Shown: positions 1 to 6,342 of the stretch, piece after piece
How the letters are laid out: every line of letters begins with the position of its first letter
Position numbering within the stretch: position 1 is the first letter of the stretch
Assembly: GCA_017963875.1 (NCBI GenBank)
Contig: JAGCTA010000173.1
Location: forward strand, 1 to 7,482
Reading direction: 5' to 3'
Length of the DNA stretch: 7,482 nt
Source of the DNA: Victivallales bacterium
Lineage (GTDB): Bacteria; Verrucomicrobiota; Lentisphaeria; Oligosphaerales; Oligosphaeraceae
Translations under genes and position numbers: made by a program
The notes under the pieces: model-generated
Database searches by the model: none
What the model saw: the letters and a program-made list of their open reading frames with translations, nothing else
Told to the model about the DNA's origin: nothing

Positions 1-2916
1 GATCTTATTCATCACCTAACAAATTTGCGTAATATTGCTGTTCAGAAACGCAAGGAAGCCACCGAATTAATCAAGACCGATTACAGTCTTTCTGACCCAA
101 CGGGAAAGGTCAAGAGCGACAAGGAGTTCCAAAAGCAACAGATTGACAAAATCCGCGATTCCCTCCGTGCGTTTCGATATGGCCTTGATTGTGCCACTGG
201 CAAAAGCATGGGCAAGATGGAGAGAATGCGGCGGTATTTCGACCAACTTCGTTCGTCACATAAGAGCGAAACACTGATGACAGAGAACAAGTTCAATGAA
301 CTCAGGCGACTGGATTTGGATTTCAATACTTGCCTCAATGAAATCCGCACGAGACTGTTTGGGGCACAGCAGGCTCCAAACGCTGAACAGCAAGAAAAGG
401 ACGTCTACGAAAAGGTCTCCGCCGATGTCAGCCGCACGGACATTATGAGCGTGGACGATGCGAAGGACGCGGCAACGTCACTTTCGCATCTGACGAACGA
501 CCGTATTCGCTACCATTACTCAGGCGTGGAAAAGCGCGAACAGGCGTATCTGGATGAAATCAATGAAGAATTAGGCGACATAGCCGAAAACGGCGGTTCA
601 CGCGATGTGACATTCAAAGCGGGTATTGATGCCCTTTTCGGGCTTGATTTCAAAGGTCTTGAATTAAATGTGAAAACAGGCGTAAATATTGCTGTAACTG
701 CAAAGGTCAGCGTGAGCACGGAGAACGGCAGCGTCAGCGTCACGTATTCAGTCGGCGGACAGGCCAAGGGAAGTGCCACGGCCAAGTTTGGCGTCGATCC
801 AAAATCTAAAAATCCACAGGCTGGATTAGGCGCAAAGGCGGAGGCATCCATATCAGGTGGCCTGACACGCAGTGTCACAAAGACATACGCTAATCTGGAA
901 GAGTTTGCCAAGACGATTTCGCGGCTCAACATGGTCATGTTGCCTCGGCCGCGCGAGGTCTTCTATGCGACATCCAAAGCCGCGATAAAAGGCATTGGAC
1001 ATCTGTTCATGCTCGGCGCGACGGCGGCTGGCTTCCGCATTTCGCGCAGCAAGATGGATCAAGTCGCCTACAGCGCAGTATTGAGGAACCGCAATGTTTT
1101 CGGCAAAATGAGCGGTGTTTTCCTGAAGAAACGCAATATCGCGGTATTGAGCGAGCGAACGTCATTGAGTTTCAAGGGTGGTGTGGGCGCGAAAGCCGAA
1201 GGCGGGCTGTATTTCAAAACGGACGAGGATTCCGTCGACAGCAATCTTGAAGCCAGTGGCTCGCTCGGTATCGAATACACGCGCGAACTGTCAGCAAAAG
1301 GAAAACTCTACCAATCGTTTGCTGCTTCATTGATGAATTGCTCCGCAGAATACCTCAAGAGCAATTTTGAGTTCGAAGCGGCAGCGTTGACCGTCGGCAA
1401 TTGGCGGGGCGACATTCTCTCTATCGTCAAAAACGGGACAGGCAGTGCGACGGCCATAAAAGAGAACATCTCCAAACTTTCGGAAATTCTGACGGAACTT
1501 GAGGAATCAACTGTTGGTTCAGGGCAGAAGGACGAGGCATTTTGGGATGACTTCGCCGCAAAGGTACGCCTGATTGCCATTGCCACTGCACTTTTGACAA
1601 AGCGTGCGGAGGCACTGGATGCCACGGTGGAGGGGGCTGCTGATGCAAAATTGACGGCCAAGGCGGCTGGAGAATACATCATTCCACGTTTGGCTAATCC
1701 TGTCGTCAAGATTCCCCAGAAGGTTTTCAAGGACAAGTTCTTCAACATCTTCGACATCACGACACCGCGGACGTCACGCCTAACAGGATATTTCAGCGTA
1801 GGCATTGATCCGCTTGGAAATTACATTGAGGAAAAATTGGATGACTTCGGCATCGGGGAAGACGATGCAAATAATAACCCTCTGAAAGGCGTCGCCAACA
1901 CCGCCGCTGATGGTCTCGTGGGTATCGGCAAGGAAACGACGGGGCTCACAACCAAAATTGAAGTTCGCGTTACAAGGGAGAAAAAAGTCTCAAAGCACAA
2001 CGATGCGCGTCCATGGCTCAATGACCACAAGACCACAGTCGATGTGCGAGTGACGGCAAGCATGCCGATTCGAATCATTTTTGATATTGCAGCAAGACAT
2101 TATCTCAAGTCGGCTGGCAATCCTGATTCTGAGGAATCGCAGAAGTTCCTAGGCGAGTTCTGGGACGGCTTCAAGGACGGCCTTAAGAACACGGCGGAGG
2201 ACGTTGCCATCCAAAATGCGTCCCCTCTCTTGAACATGACGCTTGGTGATGCTGCCAAGAAGTATCCTGCCCTTGGCAAACTGCTCGGTGGCGTGGACTT
2301 CCTGACAGGAAAATACAAAGACGACTACAAATTCGAAGACGACACATTCAAGACGCTGAGGTTTTCGTTCAGCGGCGATGGACGCTTCAATGGGTTGACG
2401 TTGACCGATGATTACGACACAGAAGGCAAGTTGGAATTCACGCCGTTGGAGTTCCTGTCCATCAACTTCTCGCTATCCTCGAAGACATCGGTCAACGACT
2501 GGACGGTCATTCCACGCCCAACAGTGAACACTCTCTTGAGCCGTGCGGCGGATTATGGCGCGGCTGGCAATCCAGAAGGCTTTGCAAACTTCCTCAAACG
2601 CAACCAGAAAGGTGTTCTTCGAATGATTCAGGCAGGACGCACAAATGCCGTGCCTGCCAACGACAAGTATTGGCAGAAAGACAAGGTAAAAATGAACACG
2701 ACCTTCGAACAATGCAGAAACCTGCTCATCGAAATGGCCGCAGGAACAGGCAACATCGCCGTTCAGGCTCGGGAAATGCAGGCGGCATTCGATGCTGTCG
2801 TCAACGAAGTGAAAAACCAACCTGCTGACATTGAACCGAACGACGCACTCAATTTGGCGCAGCGCTTCTTCTCCATGGCCGCTCAAATCTATACCCTCAA
2901 GGCTATGCAGGGTTGA
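1..2916 (+). CDS. Large protein of unknown function, 5' end outside the window
   Basis: I do not recognise this protein. The frame is open from base 1 (it reads DLIHHLTN before the first possible start, a TTG at 25), so that TTG is probably not the true start and the gene is truncated at the window edge. Numbering from the TTG, 963 residues are visible. Residues 1-185 are charged and mostly helical (rich in K, E, R, Q). Residues 195-280 and 380-425 are Gly/Ala/Ser/Val-rich with alternating hydrophobic residues typical of amphipathic beta strands, and share wording (GLGAKAEAS at 267, GVGAKAEGG at 386). A hydrophobic stretch lies near 322-337. More strand-like blocks occur at 640-690 and 775-825, and the C-terminal 70 residues are helical. 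No signal peptide can be assessed. It might be a surface, secreted or pore-forming-type protein, but that is only a guess from strand pattern. It ends 78 bp before the flavoprotein gene. Confidence 0.8.
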   Translation, partial: DLIHHLTNLRNIAVQKRKEATELIKTDYSLSDPTGKVKSDKEFQKQQIDKIRDSLRAFRYGLDCATGKSMGKMERMRRYFDQLRSSHKSETLMTENKFNELRRLDLDFNTCLNEIRTRLFGAQQAPNAEQQEKDVYEKVSADVSRTDIMSVDDAKDAATSLSHLTNDRIRYHYSGVEKREQAYLDEINEELGDIAENGGSRDVTFKAGIDALFGLDFKGLELNVKTGVNIAVTAKVSVSTENGSVSVTYSVGGQAKGSATAKFGVDPKSKNPQAGLGAKAEASISGGLTRSVTKTYANLEEFAKTISRLNMVMLPRPREVFYATSKAAIKGIGHLFMLGATAAGFRISRSKMDQVAYSAVLRNRNVFGKMSGVFLKKRNIAVLSERTSLSFKGGVGAKAEGGLYFKTDEDSVDSNLEASGSLGIEYTRELSAKGKLYQSFAASLMNCSAEYLKSNFEFEAAALTVGNWRGDILSIVKNGTGSATAIKENISKLSEILTELEESTVGSGQKDEAFWDDFAAKVRLIAIATALLTKRAEALDATVEGAADAKLTAKAAGEYIIPRLANPVVKIPQKVFKDKFFNIFDITTPRTSRLTGYFSVGIDPLGNYIEEKLDDFGIGEDDANNNPLKGVANTAADGLVGIGKETTGLTTKIEVRVTREKKVSKHNDARPWLNDHKTTVDVRVTASMPIRIIFDIAARHYLKSAGNPDSEESQKFLGEFWDGFKDGLKNTAEDVAIQNASPLLNMTLGDAAKKYPALGKLLGGVDFLTGKYKDDYKFEDDTFKTLRFSFSGDGRFNGLTLTDDYDTEGKLEFTPLEFLSINFSLSSKTSVNDWTVIPRPTVNTLLSRAADYGAAGNPEGFANFLKRNQKGVLRMIQAGRTNAVPANDKYWQKDKVKMNTTFEQCRNLLIEMAAGTGNIAVQAREMQAAFDAVVNEVKNQPADIEPNDALNLAQRFFSMAAQIYTLKAMQG

Positions 2917-2931
2917 CGGGACGCTTCCCGT
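2916..2931 (+). repeat. Small hairpin at the stop codon of the large gene
   Basis: ACGGGA and TCCCGT form a 6-bp stem around the tetraloop CGCT, beginning at the last base of the TGA stop. It stands directly in front of the larger palindrome and has no T tract of its own. It may help mRNA 3'-end stability or termination, but this is inference. Confidence 0.45.
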
Positions 2932-2932
2932 T

Positions 2933-2973
2933 GCATCTGAATCCGTTAATCCCACATTCACGGATTCAGATGC
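2933..2973 (+). terminator. 41-bp palindrome after the large gene, possible terminator
   Basis: GCATCTGAATCCGT (2933-2946) and ACGGATTCAGATGC (2960-2973) are perfect 14-bp inverted arms. After one T/C mismatch the stem can continue with AAT/ATT, leaving a 5-nt loop CCCAC, so almost the whole 41 bp folds back. The sequence following on the plus strand is TATTAGC, a poor U tract, so it is not a classical intrinsic terminator. It could be a terminator of weak type, an mRNA-stabilising hairpin, or a binding site for a dimeric regulator of the flavoprotein gene that starts 22 bp downstream. Confidence 0.5.
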
Positions 2974-2994
2974 TATTAGCAATGGAACACTGAA

Positions 2995-3531
2995 ATGAGC
3001 AATATTATCATTCTTCAAGGCAGCCCACGCTTGAACGGCAATACGGCAACTCTCGTCAAGGCTTTTATGGAAGATTTGGCTGAGAAACACAATGTAACCG
3101 TCATTCAAGTGCCTGAATTGAAGATCAACTATTGTATCGGCTGCAACAGTTGTTTTACTCGAGAAGGCAATCGTTGTTTCCAACAGGATGACATGCAGAA
3201 AATCATGCCTGTGCTGGCTGATGCCGATATCCTTGTTATTGCGTCTCCCGTCTATTTCTACGGAATCAGCGCCCAGTTGAAGACTTTGCTCGATCGTCTT
3301 CACACTCCTTTGCGCAACACATTCAAAGTCAAAAAGACGGCACTGCTACTTGTCGGGGCAGCGTCATTGCCTGAATTGTTTGATTCCATCCTTATACAGT
3401 ATCGTCTGTTACTCAACTTCTTCCATCTAGAGGACGCGGGAACAGTTCTAGTCAGAGGCGTAAAGAACATCGGTGACATTTCTGGAAGAATCGAACTTCA
3501 GGAAGCCAAAGAACTTGGCAGGAGGATTTAA
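2995..3531 (+). CDS. Flavodoxin-fold NAD(P)H-dependent FMN reductase, iron-sulfur-flavoprotein-like
   Basis: A 178-residue protein of the NADPH-dependent FMN reductase / iron-sulfur flavoprotein family, expected to be a soluble cytoplasmic electron carrier or reductase. The N-terminal strand followed by GSPRLNGNT (residues 9-17) is the FMN-phosphate-binding loop, and ASPVYFYGISAQLKTLLDR (83-101) is the second family signature near the flavin. Cysteines at 47, 50, 53 and 61 give C-x2-C-x2-C-x7-C, which agrees with the compact cysteine motif that binds a 4Fe-4S cluster in archaeal Isf; whether a cluster is bound here is inferred. Length is normal for the family. The ATG at 2995 sits behind only a weak purine stretch (TGGAA, 2983-2987). 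Physiological substrate and partner cannot be told from the sequence. It lies between the palindrome and the STAS promoter, so it is probably its own unit or the tail of the upstream one. Confidence 0.9.
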   Translation: MSNIIILQGSPRLNGNTATLVKAFMEDLAEKHNVTVIQVPELKINYCIGCNSCFTREGNRCFQQDDMQKIMPVLADADILVIASPVYFYGISAQLKTLLDRLHTPLRNTFKVKKTALLLVGAASLPELFDSILIQYRLLLNFFHLEDAGTVLVRGVKNIGDISGRIELQEAKELGRRI

Positions 3532-3613
3532 GGACAATCATCGGATGGCCAAATACGTCGAGACATGACCTCTGTTGTAAGAAAAAGCATATATCCACCG
3601 ATATCTCTCCTGC

Positions 3614-3642
3614 TTGACGTATGTATCACGACACACTATAGT
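3614..3642 (+). promoter_or_regulatory. Sigma70-type promoter of the STAS-phosphatase operon
   Basis: TTGACG at 3614-3619 (5 of 6 matches to TTGACA) and TATAGT at 3637-3642 (5 of 6 to TATAAT) are separated by exactly 17 bp. Transcription would start near 3648-3650, giving a leader of about 95 nt before the STAS start at 3744. The quality of the match suggests transcription by the housekeeping sigma factor rather than by the alternative factor the operon may regulate. Confidence 0.72.
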
Positions 3643-3665
3643 ATTCACATTCACTGGAAAGCATT

Positions 3666-3724
3666 TGCCCGATGATTTCGAGATGAGGCCTTTCCTCGCT
3701 TCGGAAAGCATCGGCATTTTATTA
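3666..3724 (+). promoter_or_regulatory. Structured 5' leader with terminator-like fold
   Basis: Within the predicted leader, TGCC(C)GATG at 3666-3674 pairs with CATCGGCA at 3709-3716 (8 bp, one bulged C). Stacked directly inside it, CTTTCC (3690-3695) pairs with GGAAAG (3703-3708) around a 7-nt loop. The fold is followed at once by TTTTATT (3717-3723), as in an intrinsic terminator. CGAG (3679-3682) can instead pair with CTCG (3695-3698), which would compete with the inner stem. This could be an attenuator or a riboswitch-like or protein-controlled leader; no known riboswitch class is recognised. Confidence 0.4.
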
Positions 3725-3726
3725 AC

Positions 3727-3732
3727 AAAGGA
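3727..3732 (+). promoter_or_regulatory. Ribosome binding site of the STAS gene
   Basis: AAAGGA, 11 nt before the ATG at 3744, is the clearest Shine-Dalgarno-like sequence in the window and fixes the STAS start. It lies just after the T-rich end of the leader hairpin, so leader folding could also affect translation. Confidence 0.55.
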
Positions 3733-3743
3733 CGATAACACTT

Positions 3744-4040
3744 ATGAACATTTCCAAAACGCAAGAGGGAAGCACACTGACACTAAGCCTGGAAGGACGA
3801 CTCGACACCACAACAGCCCCAGAGTTGGAAACATTACTTTCATCCAGTCTTGACGGAATCACGTCGCTTATTCTGGATTTTTCAAAACTAGAATATCTCT
3901 CATCAGCAGGTCTTCGCGTGATTCTCACTGCGCAAAAGCGCATGACCACCCAAGGCAGCATGAAACTCATGCATGTCAATGATACAATTAAGGAAGTCTT
4001 TGAAATTACGGGATTTTTAGATTTTCTGACCATTGAGTAA
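3744..4040 (+). CDS. STAS-domain anti-sigma factor antagonist (SpoIIAA/RsbV-like)
   Basis: A 98-residue single-domain protein, the usual size for SpoIIAA/RsbV proteins. In partner switching, such a protein binds an anti-sigma kinase when unphosphorylated and frees the kinase's target; phosphorylation on a conserved serine switches it off. The motif LEGRLDTTTAPELE (16-29) is the typical N-terminal STAS segment, and DFSKLEYLSSAGLRVIL (45-61) is the phosphorylation-site region. Ser54, the second serine of SSAGLR, aligns with the phosphorylated serine of SpoIIAA (alignment from memory); the acidic residue commonly two positions before it is Leu52 here. The C-terminal half (MKLMHVNDTIKEVFEITGF) is the standard helix-strand end of the fold. 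The stop lies 4 bp before the ATG of the phosphatase gene, so the two are surely cotranscribed and probably translationally coupled. The phosphatase is the obvious partner; the downstream target is not in the window. Confidence 0.93.
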   Translation: MNISKTQEGSTLTLSLEGRLDTTTAPELETLLSSSLDGITSLILDFSKLEYLSSAGLRVILTAQKRMTTQGSMKLMHVNDTIKEVFEITGFLDFLTIE

Positions 4041-4044
4041 TGCT

Positions 4045-6156
4045 ATGAATCGCCGTTATTTTTTGCTCATTGTTGCCATCATTCTATACGTCGCGACACT
4101 TTCATTTACCTGGCTCGCTTCCACGAGACGGGCGGTGCAGCAGACAGAATCCATGCTTGACTATGCGATGCTTGACCTGCGTGATACGCTCAAGGGTGCC
4201 ATCGACACGATGATGATGCATGTTGCGGAATCAATTGTCAATGAAATTGGCACGGCATCCTCAATCTCCGTGGAACGAGCAAAAAGCCTTATAAAACTTC
4301 ATGGTATCGATGAATTAAATATCTTTGACCGCACAGGCCGTAATCTTGGCTCATCGGATTCCAGGCTTGTTGGTACTTCAATAAAGGACAACCCGAAATC
4401 TTCAGAGTTTCTTACTCTTGTCGAAAGCGATAGTTATGTTATTGCCCAGCCATTTCGCGCTGGCGTGCACAACCCTGATGCTCGCAGGAAATATCTCGGT
4501 ATCGCACTTCCAGACAAAAGCGGCATTGTCCAAGTCGGAATAGACGAATCGCATGTCACGAGGATGTTCCCGTTCATCATGGGCTTCATTTTTGATGAAT
4601 GGCTTCTGGGCGAACATGGTTTCTTCCTTTGCGCGTCAACTGCCGATGGACAACTTATTTCAAATCCCGCCAGACATAGGGACGAGGCACGATTCCTTTC
4701 CGAGACTGGCTATAACCCGAAAGACCCATCGGTTATCGAAAACGGCAAGACGACGTTTCGACAGACGCTTTTCGGCGACATCTGCGACTGCCGCGCTGTG
4801 ATTTTTGCCGATTATCGAATCATTGCCGCCCTTCCTCCAACTGAATACTATACGACTCGGACAATATACTTCACAGCGACGGCCATTGCCCTTGCCATCG
4901 TGCTTTCCTGTTTTGCCCTTCTTCTCTGGCGAATCGACAAAGACTCCGCGCGCATAGAGGCATTCTATGCCGCAGAGGAAAACAAACGGACCGCCGAACT
5001 TGAATTAGGTAAAACAATCCAATTGGCGACATTGCCGACGGAATTTCCCAACTCGGAATATTTTAGTGTTGCTGCCGCCATGGTTCCAGCACGTGAAGTC
5101 GGCGGCGATTTCTATGACATCTTTGCCATTGATGACACACACATCGCATTCCTTGCAGCCGATGTTTCGGGCAAGGGAATCACAGGTGCACTCTACATGA
5201 TGACAGCCAAGACGCTTATAAAGGACACGCTTCTTGCAAGCGATGCCAATTCCCCTGCGGCTGCACTGACATCGGTAAATGCCGAACTCTGCCGCAACAA
5301 TCCAGCGGAAATGTTCATTACCGCCTGGGTTGGCGTCCTGGACATTGACACTGGGACTGTCCTGTTTGCCAATGCGGGACACAATCCACCGATTCTCCGC
5401 CATGCTTCTGGAAAGGTGGAATGGCTCAGGCAACGTTCTGGCTGCCCGCTGGCATGTTTTGAAACTGCGGTCTATAAGCAGATTGAAATCAGCCTGTCTC
5501 CCGAAGACGCACTATTCCTCTACACGGACGGCGTCACTGAAGCAATGAATGACTCGGGAGAACTCTTCGGCAACGACAGGCTTTTTGACACCTTGCAGGC
5601 AATGCTGCCGCCTGCGCCCCAAGACGGCAAGCCGACAAAGAATTTCCCATCACAAATCTGCCATGAAGTTCGAACCGCTGTAGAGCATTTTGCCGCAGGT
5701 GCCCCCCAGGCTGACGACATCACGGTTCTTTCAATTCAGTATATCTCATCCACCGAACGCTATCTGCGCACATTCCCTGTCACAGAAGATGCACTCAACT
5801 CAGCGGCGGCGTTTGTAGAAAGCCACCTAGATTCATCCAACTGTTCACCCAAGGCAAAATCCCAGTTGTTAATCGCACTTGACGAAATCATCTCCAATAT
5901 CATTCGTTGCTCTAATGCGTCAGGAATTTCGCTTTCACTTCGTTTAACCCATGCGCCAGATGGAGTGATTATATCGATATCGGATGACGGAAGACCCTTT
6001 AACCCCCTTAAAGTTCCCTCACCTGACACATCGCTGTCGCTTCAAGATCGTCCCATTGGCGGCCTCGGTATCCTCCTGTTGCGTAAAACCATGGACAATC
6101 TTTTCTATCGCTATGCCCGTGGCTGCAATATCCTAACCATTCACAAGAATTTCTAG
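4045..6156 (+). CDS. Membrane sensor SpoIIE-type PP2C phosphatase with C-terminal RsbW-like HATPase domain
   Basis: A 703-residue protein from the ATG at 4045; an in-frame TTG at 4033 overlapping the STAS stop would add 4 residues and is less likely. Transmembrane segments at about 5-24 and 272-295 enclose an extracytoplasmic sensor of roughly 245 residues, Cache/PAS-like in wording (INELNIxD-type IDELNIFDRTGRNLGSSD at 88-105, YLGIALP at 150-156, VQVGID at 162-167). A helical linker (298-328) leads to the SpoIIE/PP2C domain, about 335-567, with all metal-site motifs: VGGDFYD (352-358), ADVSGKG (372-378), NAGHNPP (443-449), YTDGVTEA (493-500) and DDITVL (557-562). A HATPase_c domain of the RsbW/SpoIIAB type fills 575-703: N-box E614-x3-N618, SDDGRPFNP (646-654), and GGLG (672-675). 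The protein should dephosphorylate the upstream STAS protein in response to an outside signal. The HATPase part could phosphorylate it, bind it, or regulate the phosphatase; which of these cannot be decided from sequence. Confidence 0.93.
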   Translation: MNRRYFLLIVAIILYVATLSFTWLASTRRAVQQTESMLDYAMLDLRDTLKGAIDTMMMHVAESIVNEIGTASSISVERAKSLIKLHGIDELNIFDRTGRNLGSSDSRLVGTSIKDNPKSSEFLTLVESDSYVIAQPFRAGVHNPDARRKYLGIALPDKSGIVQVGIDESHVTRMFPFIMGFIFDEWLLGEHGFFLCASTADGQLISNPARHRDEARFLSETGYNPKDPSVIENGKTTFRQTLFGDICDCRAVIFADYRIIAALPPTEYYTTRTIYFTATAIALAIVLSCFALLLWRIDKDSARIEAFYAAEENKRTAELELGKTIQLATLPTEFPNSEYFSVAAAMVPAREVGGDFYDIFAIDDTHIAFLAADVSGKGITGALYMMTAKTLIKDTLLASDANSPAAALTSVNAELCRNNPAEMFITAWVGVLDIDTGTVLFANAGHNPPILRHASGKVEWLRQRSGCPLACFETAVYKQIEISLSPEDALFLYTDGVTEAMNDSGELFGNDRLFDTLQAMLPPAPQDGKPTKNFPSQICHEVRTAVEHFAAGAPQADDITVLSIQYISSTERYLRTFPVTEDALNSAAAFVESHLDSSNCSPKAKSQLLIALDEIISNIIRCSNASGISLSLRLTHAPDGVIISISDDGRPFNPLKVPSPDTSLSLQDRPIGGLGILLLRKTMDNLFYRYARGCNILTIHKNF

Positions 6157-6179
6157 CGTGGTTCCGCTCAGACAGCGTT

Positions 6180-6212
6180 CAATTATTCCCCATGAGGGGT
6201 GGTAATTGTTTA
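6180..6212 (+). terminator. Intrinsic terminator of the STAS-phosphatase operon
   Basis: Starting 24 bp after the phosphatase stop, CAATTATTCCCC (6180-6191) folds onto GGGG-T-GGTAATTG (6196-6208) around the loop ATGA: six perfect pairs, two T-G pairs, one bulged T and four G-C pairs. The hairpin is followed by TTTATG, a short T-rich stretch. Position and strength fit termination of the plus-strand operon. Confidence 0.68.
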
Positions 6213-6219
6213 TGTCAAT

Positions 6220-6290
6220 GAGACTGTTGCAAAGCCCCCGAAGGGACAAATATTAGCCCACAGGTTTCGCTTCGCTCAACCTAGGGGCGC
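6220..6290. repeat. Palindromic repeat-like element with an IS-end-like border
   Basis: The stretch starts with GAGACTGTTGCAAAG (6220-6234), which resembles terminal inverted repeats of some insertion sequences (IS26-type ends contain CTGTTGCAAA). It runs into CCCGAAGGG (6237-6245) and then a second hairpin: GCCC (6256-6259) with GGGC (6285-6288), and AGGTT (6262-6266) with AACCT (6278-6282), loop TCGCTTCGCTC. No matching opposite end occurs in the window and nothing here is coding. From memory, elements of the form CCCCGAAGGGG…AATATTAGCCC are dispersed in several environmental bacterial genomes. Only one copy is visible, so the repeat status is inferred. Confidence 0.4.
6229..6247 (-). terminator. 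UUCG-tetraloop hairpin, candidate terminator of thiH
   Basis: Read on the minus strand, GTCCC-TTCG-GGGGC (6247 down to 6234) forms a 5-bp stem closed by C(UUCG)G, one of the most stable RNA tetraloops, followed by TTTGC. It lies about 100 nt beyond the thiH stop. The T run is only three bases, so termination efficiency is uncertain. Confidence 0.4.
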
Positions 6291-6324
6291 TGATCCAAAA
6301 GAATTCCGACTGCGAAGGTTGAAC

Positions 6325-6342
6325 CTCCATTGTGGAATGGAG
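6325..6342 (-). repeat. Hairpin immediately after the thiH stop
   Basis: CTCCATT (6325-6331) and AATGGAG (6336-6342) form a 7-bp perfect stem with a 4-nt loop, 2 nt beyond the thiH stop on the minus strand. No T tract follows, so it is more likely an mRNA 3'-end structure than a complete terminator. Confidence 0.4.

Noticed and set aside
2913..2941. Possible promoter TTGACG (2913-2918) for the flavoprotein gene
   Set aside because: At 16-18 bp spacing no acceptable -10 hexamer is found (best is TCTGAA, 3 of 6), and the region is taken up by hairpins.
2933..2973. Integron attC site or CRISPR repeat as an explanation of the palindrome
   Set aside because: No consensus attC core sites of the RYYYAAC/GTTRRRY type flank it, and there is only one copy with no spacer array.
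2473..3303. 276-codon open frame on the minus strand spanning the end of the large gene, the gap and the flavoprotein gene
   Set aside because: It runs antisense to two well-supported genes, crosses the palindrome, and its translation shows no family motifs; it is a by-product of codon bias on the other strand.
3540..3602. Inverted match ATCGG-A-TGG / CCA-CCGAT after the flavoprotein gene
   Set aside because: Eight pairs with a bulge across a 46-nt loop and no T tract; too weak to call a terminator.
3614..3853. 79-codon plus-strand frame starting in the leader and overlapping the STAS gene
   Set aside because: Its start lies within the promoter -35/-10 region, it overlaps the STAS gene in another frame, and it has no RBS or motif.
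3722..4033. 103-codon minus-strand frame opposite the STAS gene
   Set aside because: The STAS protein on the plus strand is clearly real and has promoter, RBS and operon context; the antisense frame has none.
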